Shown: in pieces, positions 1-6,831 of the stretch
How the letters are laid out: the number at the start of each line of letters is the position of its first letter
Numbering within the stretch: the first letter of the stretch is position 1
Assembly: GCA_009921765.1 (NCBI GenBank)
Contig: RFXC01000105.1
Coordinates: forward strand, 1 to 13,770
Source of the DNA: Betaproteobacteria bacterium
GTDB lineage: Bacteria; Pseudomonadota; Gammaproteobacteria; Burkholderiales; Burkholderiaceae
DNA length: 13,770 bases
Direction of reading: 5' to 3'
Translations under genes and position numbers: made by a program
Notes under the pieces: model-generated
What the model saw: the letters and a program-made list of their open reading frames with translations, nothing else
Told to the model about the DNA's origin: nothing
Databases searched by the model: none

Positions 1-522
1 CCACTGGATGCGGCGCGCCGTGAAGCAGTTGGAAATAGTCCTGGCGGCTGGGGATTGATCCAGCAAGGCCGGATCGATGCACACATTGTGAGCATCGGGA
101 CTACCACTTCACTCACCGAGGCCGGCGAAAAGATCTTGATGTGGGGCACCAGCGACGCAGTGGCCATGCCAGGCCAGGCCTATTTCGCGCTGCGAGAAAC
201 CGTTCAGAAGGAGCCAGATCTGCTGTTGAAGATTCTCCGTGCCGAAAAGGCGTCAATTCTTGAAGTCAAGCGTACCGATGGTCGCGTGATGGTCGAGCGA
301 CTAAGCCGTCAATGGGAGATAGAGGGCGCCAAGCAAGTTGACTTCACCGTGCGAGCGATGCGCGATGAGGAAGCACTTTGGTGGCAGGACAACCCCGACT
401 TGCTGCTGAAAAACGATGCCGGCAGTTGGAGCTCAATGGTTGGCGGCATGGTGAAAGTCGGCTTGATTAAATCAGGGCAGGCATCGCAGTTCTACACTGA
501 TGAAATCGTGAGCCGACTCTAA
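1..522 (+). CDS. ABC transporter substrate-binding protein, NMT1/THI5-like (5'-truncated by window)
   Basis: The reading frame is open from base 1 to the TAA at 520-522, so only the last 173 codons are present and the true start lies outside the window. The visible part resembles the C-terminal lobe of NMT1/THI5/SsuA-type periplasmic binding proteins. It has a loop with GRIDAHIVSIGTTTS, a beta strand with KILMWGTSDAV, then PGQAYFALRETVQKEPD and an amphipathic C-terminal helix region ending TDEIVSRL. Members of this family feed small organic molecules such as sulfonates, pyrimidine precursors or aromatic acids to ABC importers. The ligand cannot be told from this fragment. No permease or ATPase of this type is in the window, so any partners must lie upstream. 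Its stop codon overlaps the stop codon of the convergent DapA-like gene. A TTG at 55 could be read as a start, but the homology continues upstream of it. Confidence 0.7.
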   Translation, partial: PLDAARREAVGNSPGGWGLIQQGRIDAHIVSIGTTTSLTEAGEKILMWGTSDAVAMPGQAYFALRETVQKEPDLLLKILRAEKASILEVKRTDGRVMVERLSRQWEIEGAKQVDFTVRAMRDEEALWWQDNPDLLLKNDAGSWSSMVGGMVKVGLIKSGQASQFYTDEIVSRL

Positions 523-1478
523 TCCCGCTTGAGGCCGCAGGCCTCGAACGCCTGCCGTGTTACCGCTTTTTCCTGCTCGGTCAGATTCAGGAGCGGACGG
601 CGGACCGGCCCGCCCACCTGGCCAAGCAGCTCCTGCCAGTATTTCTGGTGAGCCGCCGCTTTGCCGTGAGGGCGGGACTGCTTCAGCGCGTTTCGCACCG
701 GGCCGAGACTCGCTTGGATCGCACGAGCGGCCTGCGCATCACCCTTGAACGCGAGTTCGGTGTAGTCATGCATACGACGGTCCTGCGCAGTCTGCATGAG
801 GTAGGGGGGCGTGGAACACAGATAGACCTGCCATCCGAGCTCCAGGATATTGGACAGCCACTCCTCTTCATTGGATGTGCTCACGATCAGCCGCTTGCCT
901 GCCATGCGTGTGAGGCGCACATAGGTGTCGCGCGGGACGCTATATTTGATCGCGACCACGTTGTCGATCTCGGCGATTCGAACGCAGGTTTCGGGCTCAA
1001 GTGTGTAGCCACAGTCGGGCGGCTGATTCCAGAGAGTCACGCCGATGTCGACTTGCTCCGCGATGTGCCGGTAATACTCGTACAGGGTGTCATCGCTGTG
1101 CGCGCCGAAGTAGAGAAGCGGCGTGTGAACGACGATATAGTCGGCGCCGATCGCCTGCGCATGGCGAGCGAGGTCGATCACGGTCTCGAGACTCTGGTCC
1201 GAACACGACACCATCACGCCGCGATCAGCGCCCGCCTCTTCAACCGCGATTTCAGCCGCGCGCTTACGCTCGGCCACGCTCATGGAGGCGAACTCGCCCT
1301 GCTTGCCATTGACAAACAGCCCCCGGATGCCGAGGTCTCGATACCAGTGGCGCAGATTGCGGCGCCAGCCCGCTTCGTCGAGCCGCAGCTGCGCATCAAA
1401 CGGCGTCAGGGTGGCAGCCCAGATGCCACGGAGGTGTTCATGGGCAAACGCCTTTGCATCGGCTTTTCGATATTTCAC
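519..1478 (-). CDS. Dihydrodipicolinate synthase (DapA)-superfamily lyase/aldolase with atypical active site
   Basis: This 319-residue protein has the DapA/N-acetylneuraminate-lyase TIM-barrel layout. It opens with GIWAATLTPFD (18-28), has a Schiff-base lysine in the IKYSV strand (K178), and is a little longer than the usual 290-300 residues. In true dihydrodipicolinate synthase the carboxylate-binding motif is GTTGE; here it is GKQGE (58-62). The catalytic-triad Tyr of the LYNVPSRTG motif is replaced by Trp (W150, LWNQPPDCG), and the substrate-binding Arg of that motif is Asp. The enzyme probably still forms a lysine imine, but with a different substrate, so lysine biosynthesis is unlikely. 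A GTG start at 1478 is chosen because AGGGGG lies 6 bases upstream. A longer frame to 1577 would overlap the preceding gene by 50 bases. It lies 49 bp downstream of the carboxymuconolactone-decarboxylase-like gene on the same strand and is probably cotranscribed with it. The exact reaction is unknown. Confidence 0.8.
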   Translation of the reverse strand: MKYRKADAKAFAHEHLRGIWAATLTPFDAQLRLDEAGWRRNLRHWYRDLGIRGLFVNGKQGEFASMSVAERKRAAEIAVEEAGADRGVMVSCSDQSLETVIDLARHAQAIGADYIVVHTPLLYFGAHSDDTLYEYYRHIAEQVDIGVTLWNQPPDCGYTLEPETCVRIAEIDNVVAIKYSVPRDTYVRLTRMAGKRLIVSTSNEEEWLSNILELGWQVYLCSTPPYLMQTAQDRRMHDYTELAFKGDAQAARAIQASLGPVRNALKQSRPHGKAAAHQKYWQELLGQVGGPVRRPLLNLTEQEKAVTRQAFEACGLKRD

Positions 1479-1527
1479 TCGGGACCCCCTGGAGTAAGAC
1501 CGCGGCAGTTTACCGGTCGCGACTCGG

Positions 1528-2091
1528 TCAGGCAGCCGGACGGATCGGACAGTTTGCTTCCTTGTCGACCAGGTCATAGACGAAAATGAATTTCGCCATG
1601 CCCGTTAGCATCCCGGCCACCATCCCAAGCTCGAAGATCTGCGCATCGTCGAAATGGGCCTTCAGCGCGTTGTAAAGCGTTTGGTCCAGGGTACCGTGCA
1701 TGTTGGTGATGGCGATCTGAGAGGCAAGCTGCAGTACCGCGCGATCACGGTCATCAAACACGGGTGCGTTCTCGTTCATGATGTGCGTCAGCTGGGCGTC
1801 ACTCACGCCAGCCTTGAGTGCAGCCTTGCTGTTGCCCCGATTGCAATAGGCGCAGCCATGCGTCATGGACAGCCGGTAACGCAGCAACTCTTTGGTGCGC
1901 ACATCAACCCGTCCCGCGTAAAACAGTTTTGCGTAAAAGCTGTCGCGGTACCACTCAAGAAGCTCCGGTGCGTTGGCGCCCACCTCGATCAGCGTTGCAT
2001 CGTCCCGAAGGGCTACCGATGCGTCGTAATCGCGCTGCAGGCGCTCGCTCATTTGGGGTCGGGGGATACGGGCCAAGAGCGGGTTGGGCAT
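1528..2091 (-). CDS. Carboxymuconolactone decarboxylase / AhpD-like family protein
   Basis: This is a 187-residue, mainly helical protein. The CMD/AhpD core is at residues 65-87, with E68 twelve residues before C80 in a CxxC motif (C80-AY-C83), as in AhpD (E118, C130, C133). The AhpD histidine four residues after the second Cys is Asn here (N87). A second helical region (118-176) matches the rest of the fold. Family members are either 4-carboxymuconolactone decarboxylases of the beta-ketoadipate pathway or redox-active alkylhydroperoxidase-like proteins. The CxxC favours the redox-type group, but the changed His leaves this open. The ATG at 2091 is chosen because GGAG sits 6 bases upstream; in-frame starts at 2103 and further upstream lack a well-placed ribosome binding site. 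It is the first gene of a minus-strand pair with the DapA-like lyase and is divergent from the Liv operon, so a shared catabolic role is likely but inferred. Confidence 0.8.
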   Translation of the reverse strand: MPNPLLARIPRPQMSERLQRDYDASVALRDDATLIEVGANAPELLEWYRDSFYAKLFYAGRVDVRTKELLRYRLSMTHGCAYCNRGNSKAALKAGVSDAQLTHIMNENAPVFDDRDRAVLQLASQIAITNMHGTLDQTLYNALKAHFDDAQIFELGMVAGMLTGMAKFIFVYDLVDKEANCPIRPAA

Positions 2092-2183
2092 GGTGGGCTC
2101 CATGGGGTCGGGTGCGGCACTGCCTCCCAGCGAAGAACAAAATGGGGAACGCACCGATTGGGTTGATTTTGCGCTCGAATATC

Positions 2184-2213
2184 TTGACGCTTGCGCCGAC
2201 CGCCCCGTAGACT
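2184..2213 (+). promoter_or_regulatory. Predicted sigma70-type promoter of the Liv-type operon
   Basis: TTGACG (2184-2189) and TAGACT (2208-2213) are separated by 18 bases and match the -35 and -10 consensus at 5/6 and 4/6 positions. Transcription would begin near 2220, leaving a leader of about 28 nt that carries the ribosome binding site before the ATG at 2248. The element lies in the 156-bp divergent spacer 2092-2247, which must also hold the promoter for the minus-strand pair. I see no equally good element on that strand and no clear operator palindrome. This is prediction by eye only. Confidence 0.35.
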
Positions 2214-2233
2214 CGACCTCACTAAAACGATAC

Positions 2234-2240
2234 GGAGGAG
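2234..2240 (+). promoter_or_regulatory. Ribosome binding site of the Liv-type binding protein
   Basis: GGAGGAG lies 7 bases before the ATG at 2248. It is the strongest Shine-Dalgarno sequence in the window. It fixes the start codon of the binding protein and argues against longer upstream versions of the frame and against the ATG at 2257. Confidence 0.8.
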
Positions 2241-2247
2241 CTCAGGG

Positions 2248-3429
2248 ATGAAATCGATGAATCGTCGCAATGCGGTGCGTTCGCTTGCAGCGGCTGGCGT
2301 GTCGGCCGCACTGCCGATCCCCGCGCTGGCTCAAGAGGCGTTCAAGATCGGCAACCTGTCACCGCTCTCCGGTCCGGCAGCCGCGTTCGGAATCGGCATC
2401 AATCGGGGAATTGAACTCGCCGCCGAAGACATTGGTGTGTTCGAGGTCGCGGGCAAGCGCTACAAGATCGAAATGGTGCCGTACGACACGTCGCTCGATC
2501 CCGGTAAAACCGTGGCGGCGCTCAATCGTGCCGTACTGAACGATAACGTGCGCTACGGCTTCATCCTGGGCGCGGCGGTCCACGGCGCAGTGCTCCCGAT
2601 CATCCGCCAGAATGGCTTTTTCGACATTTTCATGGGTGCGGCCGGTAAGGAAGTCACCAATGCCGAGAATCCCACGGTGTTCCGGTTCATGGCGTCTTCC
2701 GATCAGCTTTACTACACCTTTACGCCCGAGATTTACCGCAAGCTCAATATCAAGCGTGTGGCGTTTATGGGCCCGAACAATGATCTTGGGCGGTCTGACG
2801 TCAAGGTTCTCAAGGATATTGCCGCGGGCCTGAAGGGCGACGGCGTGGAGTTCGTCGGCGAGGAACTCGTCGAACTGACCTCCAAAGATTTCCAGGCTGC
2901 GCTTCTCAGACTGCTCGCCAAGAAACCCGATGCGATCGACACCAACGCATCGCCTACCGGAACGGTTGGATTGATTGCGAAGCAGGCGCGCGAGCTGGGC
3001 TACAAGGGATACTTCATTAGTTCGACCGCAGTGCTCGAGGCCAAGGCGCTGGTCAATGTTGCCGGCAAGGGGGCAGATGGCATCATCGCCTACCGGATTT
3101 GGTCAAGCTCTCCTTCGCCGCTCTACGATCAGATCGCCGATCGGCACCTCAAGAAGTACAAAGAGCCCACCCTCGGAACGGTATGGGAGGCCTACGCCGC
3201 GACGCGCTGGGTCGTGGAGGCCATTCAGAAGGCGGGCACATTCGAGACCCGCAAAGTCGCCGAGGTGCTAGCCCAGTCAACGTTTGCCTCGCACCCCTAT
3301 GGTCCGGCAACGTGGGGGGGTGAAAAGACCTACGGCGCACGCCGACAGATTCAGACTCCGCTGCCTGCATCGATCATCAAGGACGGCAACTGGACGCCGC
3401 TCGAGGTGCGAATGGGCAAGCTTGACTGA
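2248..3429 (+). CDS. Branched-chain-amino-acid-type ABC transporter periplasmic binding protein (LivJ/LivK family)
   Basis: This 393-residue protein has an N-terminal signal peptide: a basic start with RR at 6-7, a hydrophobic alanine-rich core, and an ALA-QE cleavage site after about residue 28. The mature protein begins FKIGNLSPLSGPAAAFG (32-48), the typical first strand and ligand loop of the Peripla_BP_6 (type I fold) family, and carries the two-lobed pattern through to the C terminus. It would capture a ligand in the periplasm and deliver it to the LivHM permeases encoded directly downstream. In catabolic bacteria this family is not restricted to amino acids and often binds aromatic or aliphatic carboxylates. 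The acyl-CoA synthetase at the end of this operon makes a carboxylate ligand plausible here. It is the first gene of the operon, with a strong ribosome binding site. The stop is TGA at 3427, and livH follows after 9 bases in the same reading frame. Confidence 0.9.
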   Translation: MKSMNRRNAVRSLAAAGVSAALPIPALAQEAFKIGNLSPLSGPAAAFGIGINRGIELAAEDIGVFEVAGKRYKIEMVPYDTSLDPGKTVAALNRAVLNDNVRYGFILGAAVHGAVLPIIRQNGFFDIFMGAAGKEVTNAENPTVFRFMASSDQLYYTFTPEIYRKLNIKRVAFMGPNNDLGRSDVKVLKDIAAGLKGDGVEFVGEELVELTSKDFQAALLRLLAKKPDAIDTNASPTGTVGLIAKQARELGYKGYFISSTAVLEAKALVNVAGKGADGIIAYRIWSSSPSPLYDQIADRHLKKYKEPTLGTVWEAYAATRWVVEAIQKAGTFETRKVAEVLAQSTFASHPYGPATWGGEKTYGARRQIQTPLPASIIKDGNWTPLEVRMGKLD

Positions 3430-3438
3430 AGCCGCCCC

Positions 3439-4302
3439 TTGAGCCTGACGCTGTTCCTTCAGGCGCTGTCGATCGGGGTCGTTAACGGGGCGCTGTATAT
3501 CCTCACGGCGCTCGGGCTCACGTTGATCTACGGCATCCTGCACATCGTCAACTTCGCCCACGGCGAGTTGTACATGCTGGGCGCCATGCTGGTTTACCTG
3601 CTCTTCGTGGCGTTTGAGTGGCCGCTTTGGGCGGCGGTACCGGTCATCGTATTGCTGTCCGTGCTTGCGGGCTTCGCGGTGGAGCGCACAATTTTTCGCC
3701 GGCTGCGCGGGCAGTGGCTGCAACTTTTAGTGGCAACCGTCGGCGTGTCACTCATCGTGCAGTCGGTATCCTGGATTGCATTCGGCGCGCAGGAAAAGAC
3801 CGTTCCCTCTGTGCTCGAGGGCGTGTTGCTCCTCGGCACGGTTCGAATTCCGATCGAACGCCTTGCCGCAGCCGCTATCGCCATGCTTCTCGTGGCACTT
3901 CTTTACCTCGTGGTGTATCGAACCCGTACCGGCCTGGCAATGCGGGCAATTGAGGAAGACGAGGAAACCGCCCGGATGCTCGGTGTTGACACTGACCGGG
4001 TGGCGGGCGTGTCGGTAGCACTTGGCTTTGCGCTTGCAGCGATGGGGGGGATTTTTGTTGCCCCGATCTACTCGATCAATCCGGGCATGGGACTCGATGC
4101 GATTCTCATGTCGTTCATCATCATTATTGTGGGAGGTCTCGGAAGCATCACTGGCACGGTGCTCGCGGGATTTCTGATTGGCATCATTCAGGCAATCGGT
4201 TCGCTCGCGCTCGGCGCCGAGGCTGCGCACATCCTGGTGTTTGTAGCAATGATCGCCATGCTGGTATTCCGACCGCAGGGCCTGATGGGACGCGTGCGAT
4301 GA
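3439..4302 (+). CDS. livH: LivH-type ABC transporter permease
   Basis: This 287-residue, very hydrophobic inner-membrane protein has about eight predicted membrane segments. The family signature ALGLTLIYGILHIVNFAHGE (24-43) is intact. So is the cytoplasmic loop RAIEEDEETARMLGVD (169-184), which contacts the ATPases. A glycine-rich stretch VGGLGSITGTVLAG (231-244) is also typical. It forms half of the channel with LivM. The start is TTG at 3439, the first possible start codon after the binding protein's in-frame stop; it gives the usual N terminus and length. No strong ribosome binding site precedes it, so translation probably depends on coupling to the upstream gene. Its last codons overlap livM by 4 bases (ATGA). 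Confidence 0.9.
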   Translation: MSLTLFLQALSIGVVNGALYILTALGLTLIYGILHIVNFAHGELYMLGAMLVYLLFVAFEWPLWAAVPVIVLLSVLAGFAVERTIFRRLRGQWLQLLVATVGVSLIVQSVSWIAFGAQEKTVPSVLEGVLLLGTVRIPIERLAAAAIAMLLVALLYLVVYRTRTGLAMRAIEEDEETARMLGVDTDRVAGVSVALGFALAAMGGIFVAPIYSINPGMGLDAILMSFIIIIVGGLGSITGTVLAGFLIGIIQAIGSLALGAEAAHILVFVAMIAMLVFRPQGLMGRVR

Positions 4303-5246
4303 GGCCAGCGCATCAGTCGCCAGGCCCCTGGCTGCTCGTGATACTGCTGGCGCTCCCGTTTGTTGCCAGCAACTACTGGCTCCATGTGGCCATCGTTGTC
4401 CTGATGAACATCACCTACACGGTTGCCCTCTGCGCGGTGCTGCGAATGGGCTATCTGTCGCTGGGGCACGCAGGGTTTATTGCCTTGGGTGCGTATACCA
4501 GCGTGGTCTGTTCGGTGCGCTTCGGGCTTTCGCCCTGGTTCGGCATGGTCGCCGCCGCGGCATTGTGCGGGGTGGTGGCGTGGGGCCTTGGAGCGCTCAC
4601 ACTCCGGCTGCGTGGAATCTATTTTTCGCTCGCTGTCTTCGCATTCGGTGAAATTGTCGTGGCCATTGCCAGAGCGTTCGACTGGTTGGGCGGACCGTCC
4701 GGGATTGCCAACGTTCCAAGGCCGAGCTTTTTCGGCATCAAGCTCGACACGCATTTCTCTTTCTACTGGCTCGCGATGGCATTGGCAGTGTTGCTGGTCA
4801 CGTTTTTCGCTCGGCTCGAGCAGACCCGGTTTGGTGCGACGCTGCTCACGCTTAAGACCGAGCCAGGCGAGCGGCTTGCGGAAAGCGTGGGGGTCAATAC
4901 CGCCGCGCACAAGGCCGCGTGCTTTGCGATGTCCTGCGCTGCGGTCGGCGCGATGGGCGCTGTGCATTCCATGTATCTGTTGTTCGTCAATCCACAGGTG
5001 TTCAGCTTTTTGATGTCAACCGATCTGGTCATCTACGCCATGATCGGCGGAACGACGGGCTTCTGGGGACCTGTCCTCGGCGCGGGCGCGCTTACCGCGC
5101 TGGGCGAACAGCTGTTTTCGGTGGGCTATTGGAAGACGCTTGTGTATGCGCTCATTCTGATGGGCGTGATCCTCGTGGTGCCCGGCGGGCTGAGTGCGTT
5201 GTCGGCGCTCTGGAAGCGGGAAATGACGCCCAGGGGCGGTCGATAA
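4299..5246 (+). CDS. livM: LivM-type ABC transporter permease
   Basis: This 315-residue integral membrane protein is the partner of LivH. The conserved MGYLSLGHAGFIALGAYT segment (50-67) and LRLRGIYFSLAVFAFGEIV (102-120) are classic LivM features. GGTTGFWGPVLGAG (250-263) is the conserved glycine-rich loop near the C terminus. The cytoplasmic coupling loop (about 177-205) reads LTLKTEPGERLAESVGVN, a variant of the usual RAIREDE form. It starts at an ATG that overlaps the livH stop in ATGA, indicating translational coupling. The protein is close to the normal length for the family. Confidence 0.9.
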   Translation: MRPAHQSPGPWLLVILLALPFVASNYWLHVAIVVLMNITYTVALCAVLRMGYLSLGHAGFIALGAYTSVVCSVRFGLSPWFGMVAAAALCGVVAWGLGALTLRLRGIYFSLAVFAFGEIVVAIARAFDWLGGPSGIANVPRPSFFGIKLDTHFSFYWLAMALAVLLVTFFARLEQTRFGATLLTLKTEPGERLAESVGVNTAAHKAACFAMSCAAVGAMGAVHSMYLLFVNPQVFSFLMSTDLVIYAMIGGTTGFWGPVLGAGALTALGEQLFSVGYWKTLVYALILMGVILVVPGGLSALSALWKREMTPRGGR

Positions 5247-5260
5247 GTGGCGCGCTCAAC

Positions 5261-6073
5261 ATGGTCTTGCCCGTCGTGAGCGCTTCATCACCCGCCGCCA
5301 AAGCTGCCGTCATGCTGCGCGTTCAGTCGGTTGGCAAGCGGTTTGGCGGTCTGGCGGCGCTCACCGACGTTTCCTTTGATGTGCATGAGGGCGAACTGGT
5401 GGGATTGGTGGGCCCGAACGGCGCAGGCAAGTCCACCCTGTTCAATACGATCGCAGGGGTGTTCCCGCCCAGCGAAGGCCGTATCCTGTTGGAAGGCCGT
5501 GACATCACCGGACTCCCCAGCCACAGGCTCGCGCGTCAGGGGCTTGCGCGAACGTTTCAGCTGGTGACGCTGTTCTCGGAGCTCAGCGTTCTCGAGAACG
5601 CCGTTCAGGCGCTTCACCGTCATCGTGCCGGGCGCCTTGTTTCGGGGCTGCTGCAAACCCGTTCTTATCGTGATGAGTCTGCCCGCTGGCGTGAGCGTGC
5701 TCGCGAGGCCCTTGCTCTGCTGTCGCTAGAGGGGCTTGCAGAGCAGCCTGCGTCTTCGCTGCCCCTCGGTCAGGCGAAGCTCCTTGCAGTGGCGATTGCA
5801 CTTGCCACCGAACCGCGGCTTTTGCTTCTCGATGAGCCGGCTGCAGGTCTGTCGCACGAGGAATCAAGTCGTATGATGGACTTGATCTCCGATCGGGTTC
5901 GAGGGCGTTGCTCGGTCGTTCTGGTCGAACACAACATGCGAATCGTCAGGCGATATTGCGACCGGGCTGTTGTGCTGCAGTTTGGGCGGAAGATCTTTGA
6001 TGGTGCGCCAGCGGATATGGTGAACGAACGCGCGGTCGTCGATGCCTATCTGGGTACAGGAGAGGGCGCGTGA
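5261..6073 (+). CDS. livG: LivG-type ABC transporter ATP-binding protein
   Basis: This is a 270-residue ATPase subunit. It has Walker A GPNGAGKS (51-58), the LivG hallmark GLARTFQ (94-100) with the Q-loop, a signature region SLPLGQ (166-171), Walker B LLLLDEP (187-193) and the H-loop histidine in LVEHNM (H224). The ABC signature departs from LSGGQ, as is usual in LivG. It also lacks the QR that commonly follows in LivG, reading QAKLLAVAIAL. The enzyme hydrolyses ATP on the inner face of the membrane to drive LivHM. The ATG at 5261 is 14 bases after livM. It gives a roughly 17-residue extension before the ATPase core. GTG at 5276 or ATG at 5312 are possible alternative starts, and none has a good ribosome binding site. 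The frame is open further upstream inside livM, but that part is not conserved. Confidence 0.9.
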   Translation: MVLPVVSASSPAAKAAVMLRVQSVGKRFGGLAALTDVSFDVHEGELVGLVGPNGAGKSTLFNTIAGVFPPSEGRILLEGRDITGLPSHRLARQGLARTFQLVTLFSELSVLENAVQALHRHRAGRLVSGLLQTRSYRDESARWRERAREALALLSLEGLAEQPASSLPLGQAKLLAVAIALATEPRLLLLDEPAAGLSHEESSRMMDLISDRVRGRCSVVLVEHNMRIVRRYCDRAVVLQFGRKIFDGAPADMVNERAVVDAYLGTGEGA

Positions 6074-6831
6074 TCCCGGCTGCGATGAATGAAGGGCCGC
6101 TGGGTTCCGCTGGCGCGGAAGGCCCGGCCCTGCTGATCGATTCGCTTGAAGTGCGGTACGGCCAGGCACTTGCAGTCAACGGCGCATCGATCCGCGTGCC
6201 GGCGGGTCAGGTGATTGGCATCGTCGGACCCAATGGAGCCGGGAAATCGTCGCTCCTCAAGGCAGTCTCCGCGCTGGTGCCGGTCGTTGGCGGCCGAATC
6301 GAATTTGATGGTCATGCGATTCAGAACCGTTCGCCTCGCGCAATCGCTGAACTGGGGGTCGCACACGTGCCCGAGGGGCGTCGGATCTTCGCCAAAATGA
6401 GCGTCTACGACAATCTGCTGATGGGTGCCTATCTGCTGCCCGCGGCGAGCCGCAACGATGCGCTGGAGCGCGTCTTCAATGCGTTTCCGAGACTCAAGGA
6501 GCGCTTGCGGCAGGCTGCTGGCAGCATGTCGGGTGGCGAGCAGCAGATGGTCGCGATCGGGCGGGCACTGATGGGAAATCCCAGGCTCATCATGGCCGAT
6601 GAGGTCTCGCAGGGTCTGGCACCCATCGTGGTGCAGGAGGTCTATCGACAACTGTCCAGAGTCGCCGCCGATGGTGTAGGCGTGTTGCTGGTTGAACAGA
6701 ACGCGCGGCTTGCGTTTCAGCTTGCGTCATACATCTATGTGATGGAGCAGGGGCGTGTGGTGAGCGAAGGAGCTGCTGCCGAGTTGTCGCGCAGTGAACA
6801 TGTTCGAAATGCCTATCTTGGGTTGGATTGA
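6070..6831 (+). CDS. livF: LivF-type ABC transporter ATP-binding protein
   Basis: This 253-residue protein is the second ATPase of the importer. Visible motifs are Walker A GPNGAGKS (53-60), GVAHVPEGRRIFAKMSVYDNL (96-116, the LivF Q-loop region), the signature MSGGEQQM (153-160), Walker B LIMADE (173-178) and LLVEQN (206-211). The switch histidine is Gln, which is normal in LivF. The usual DEPS after Walker B is DEVS here. The GTG start at 6070 overlaps the livG stop (GTGA) and is preceded by AGGAGAGG at 6058-6065. An ATG at 6085 is a weaker alternative. The first 20 residues are a nonconserved extension. The stop is immediately followed by the ATG of the crotonase gene. Confidence 0.9.
   Translation: MIPAAMNEGPLGSAGAEGPALLIDSLEVRYGQALAVNGASIRVPAGQVIGIVGPNGAGKSSLLKAVSALVPVVGGRIEFDGHAIQNRSPRAIAELGVAHVPEGRRIFAKMSVYDNLLMGAYLLPAASRNDALERVFNAFPRLKERLRQAAGSMSGGEQQMVAIGRALMGNPRLIMADEVSQGLAPIVVQEVYRQLSRVAADGVGVLLVEQNARLAFQLASYIYVMEQGRVVSEGAAAELSRSEHVRNAYLGLD

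Noticed and set aside
648..1589. Plus-strand open frame of 313 codons antisense to the DapA-like gene
   Set aside because: It mirrors the third-position GC bias of the real gene, has no recognisable domain, and the opposite strand carries a clear protein family.
4188..4967. Minus-strand open frame of 259 codons antisense to livM
   Set aside because: The plus strand encodes a clear LivM; the antisense translation shows no domain and is rich in Arg, Glu and His.
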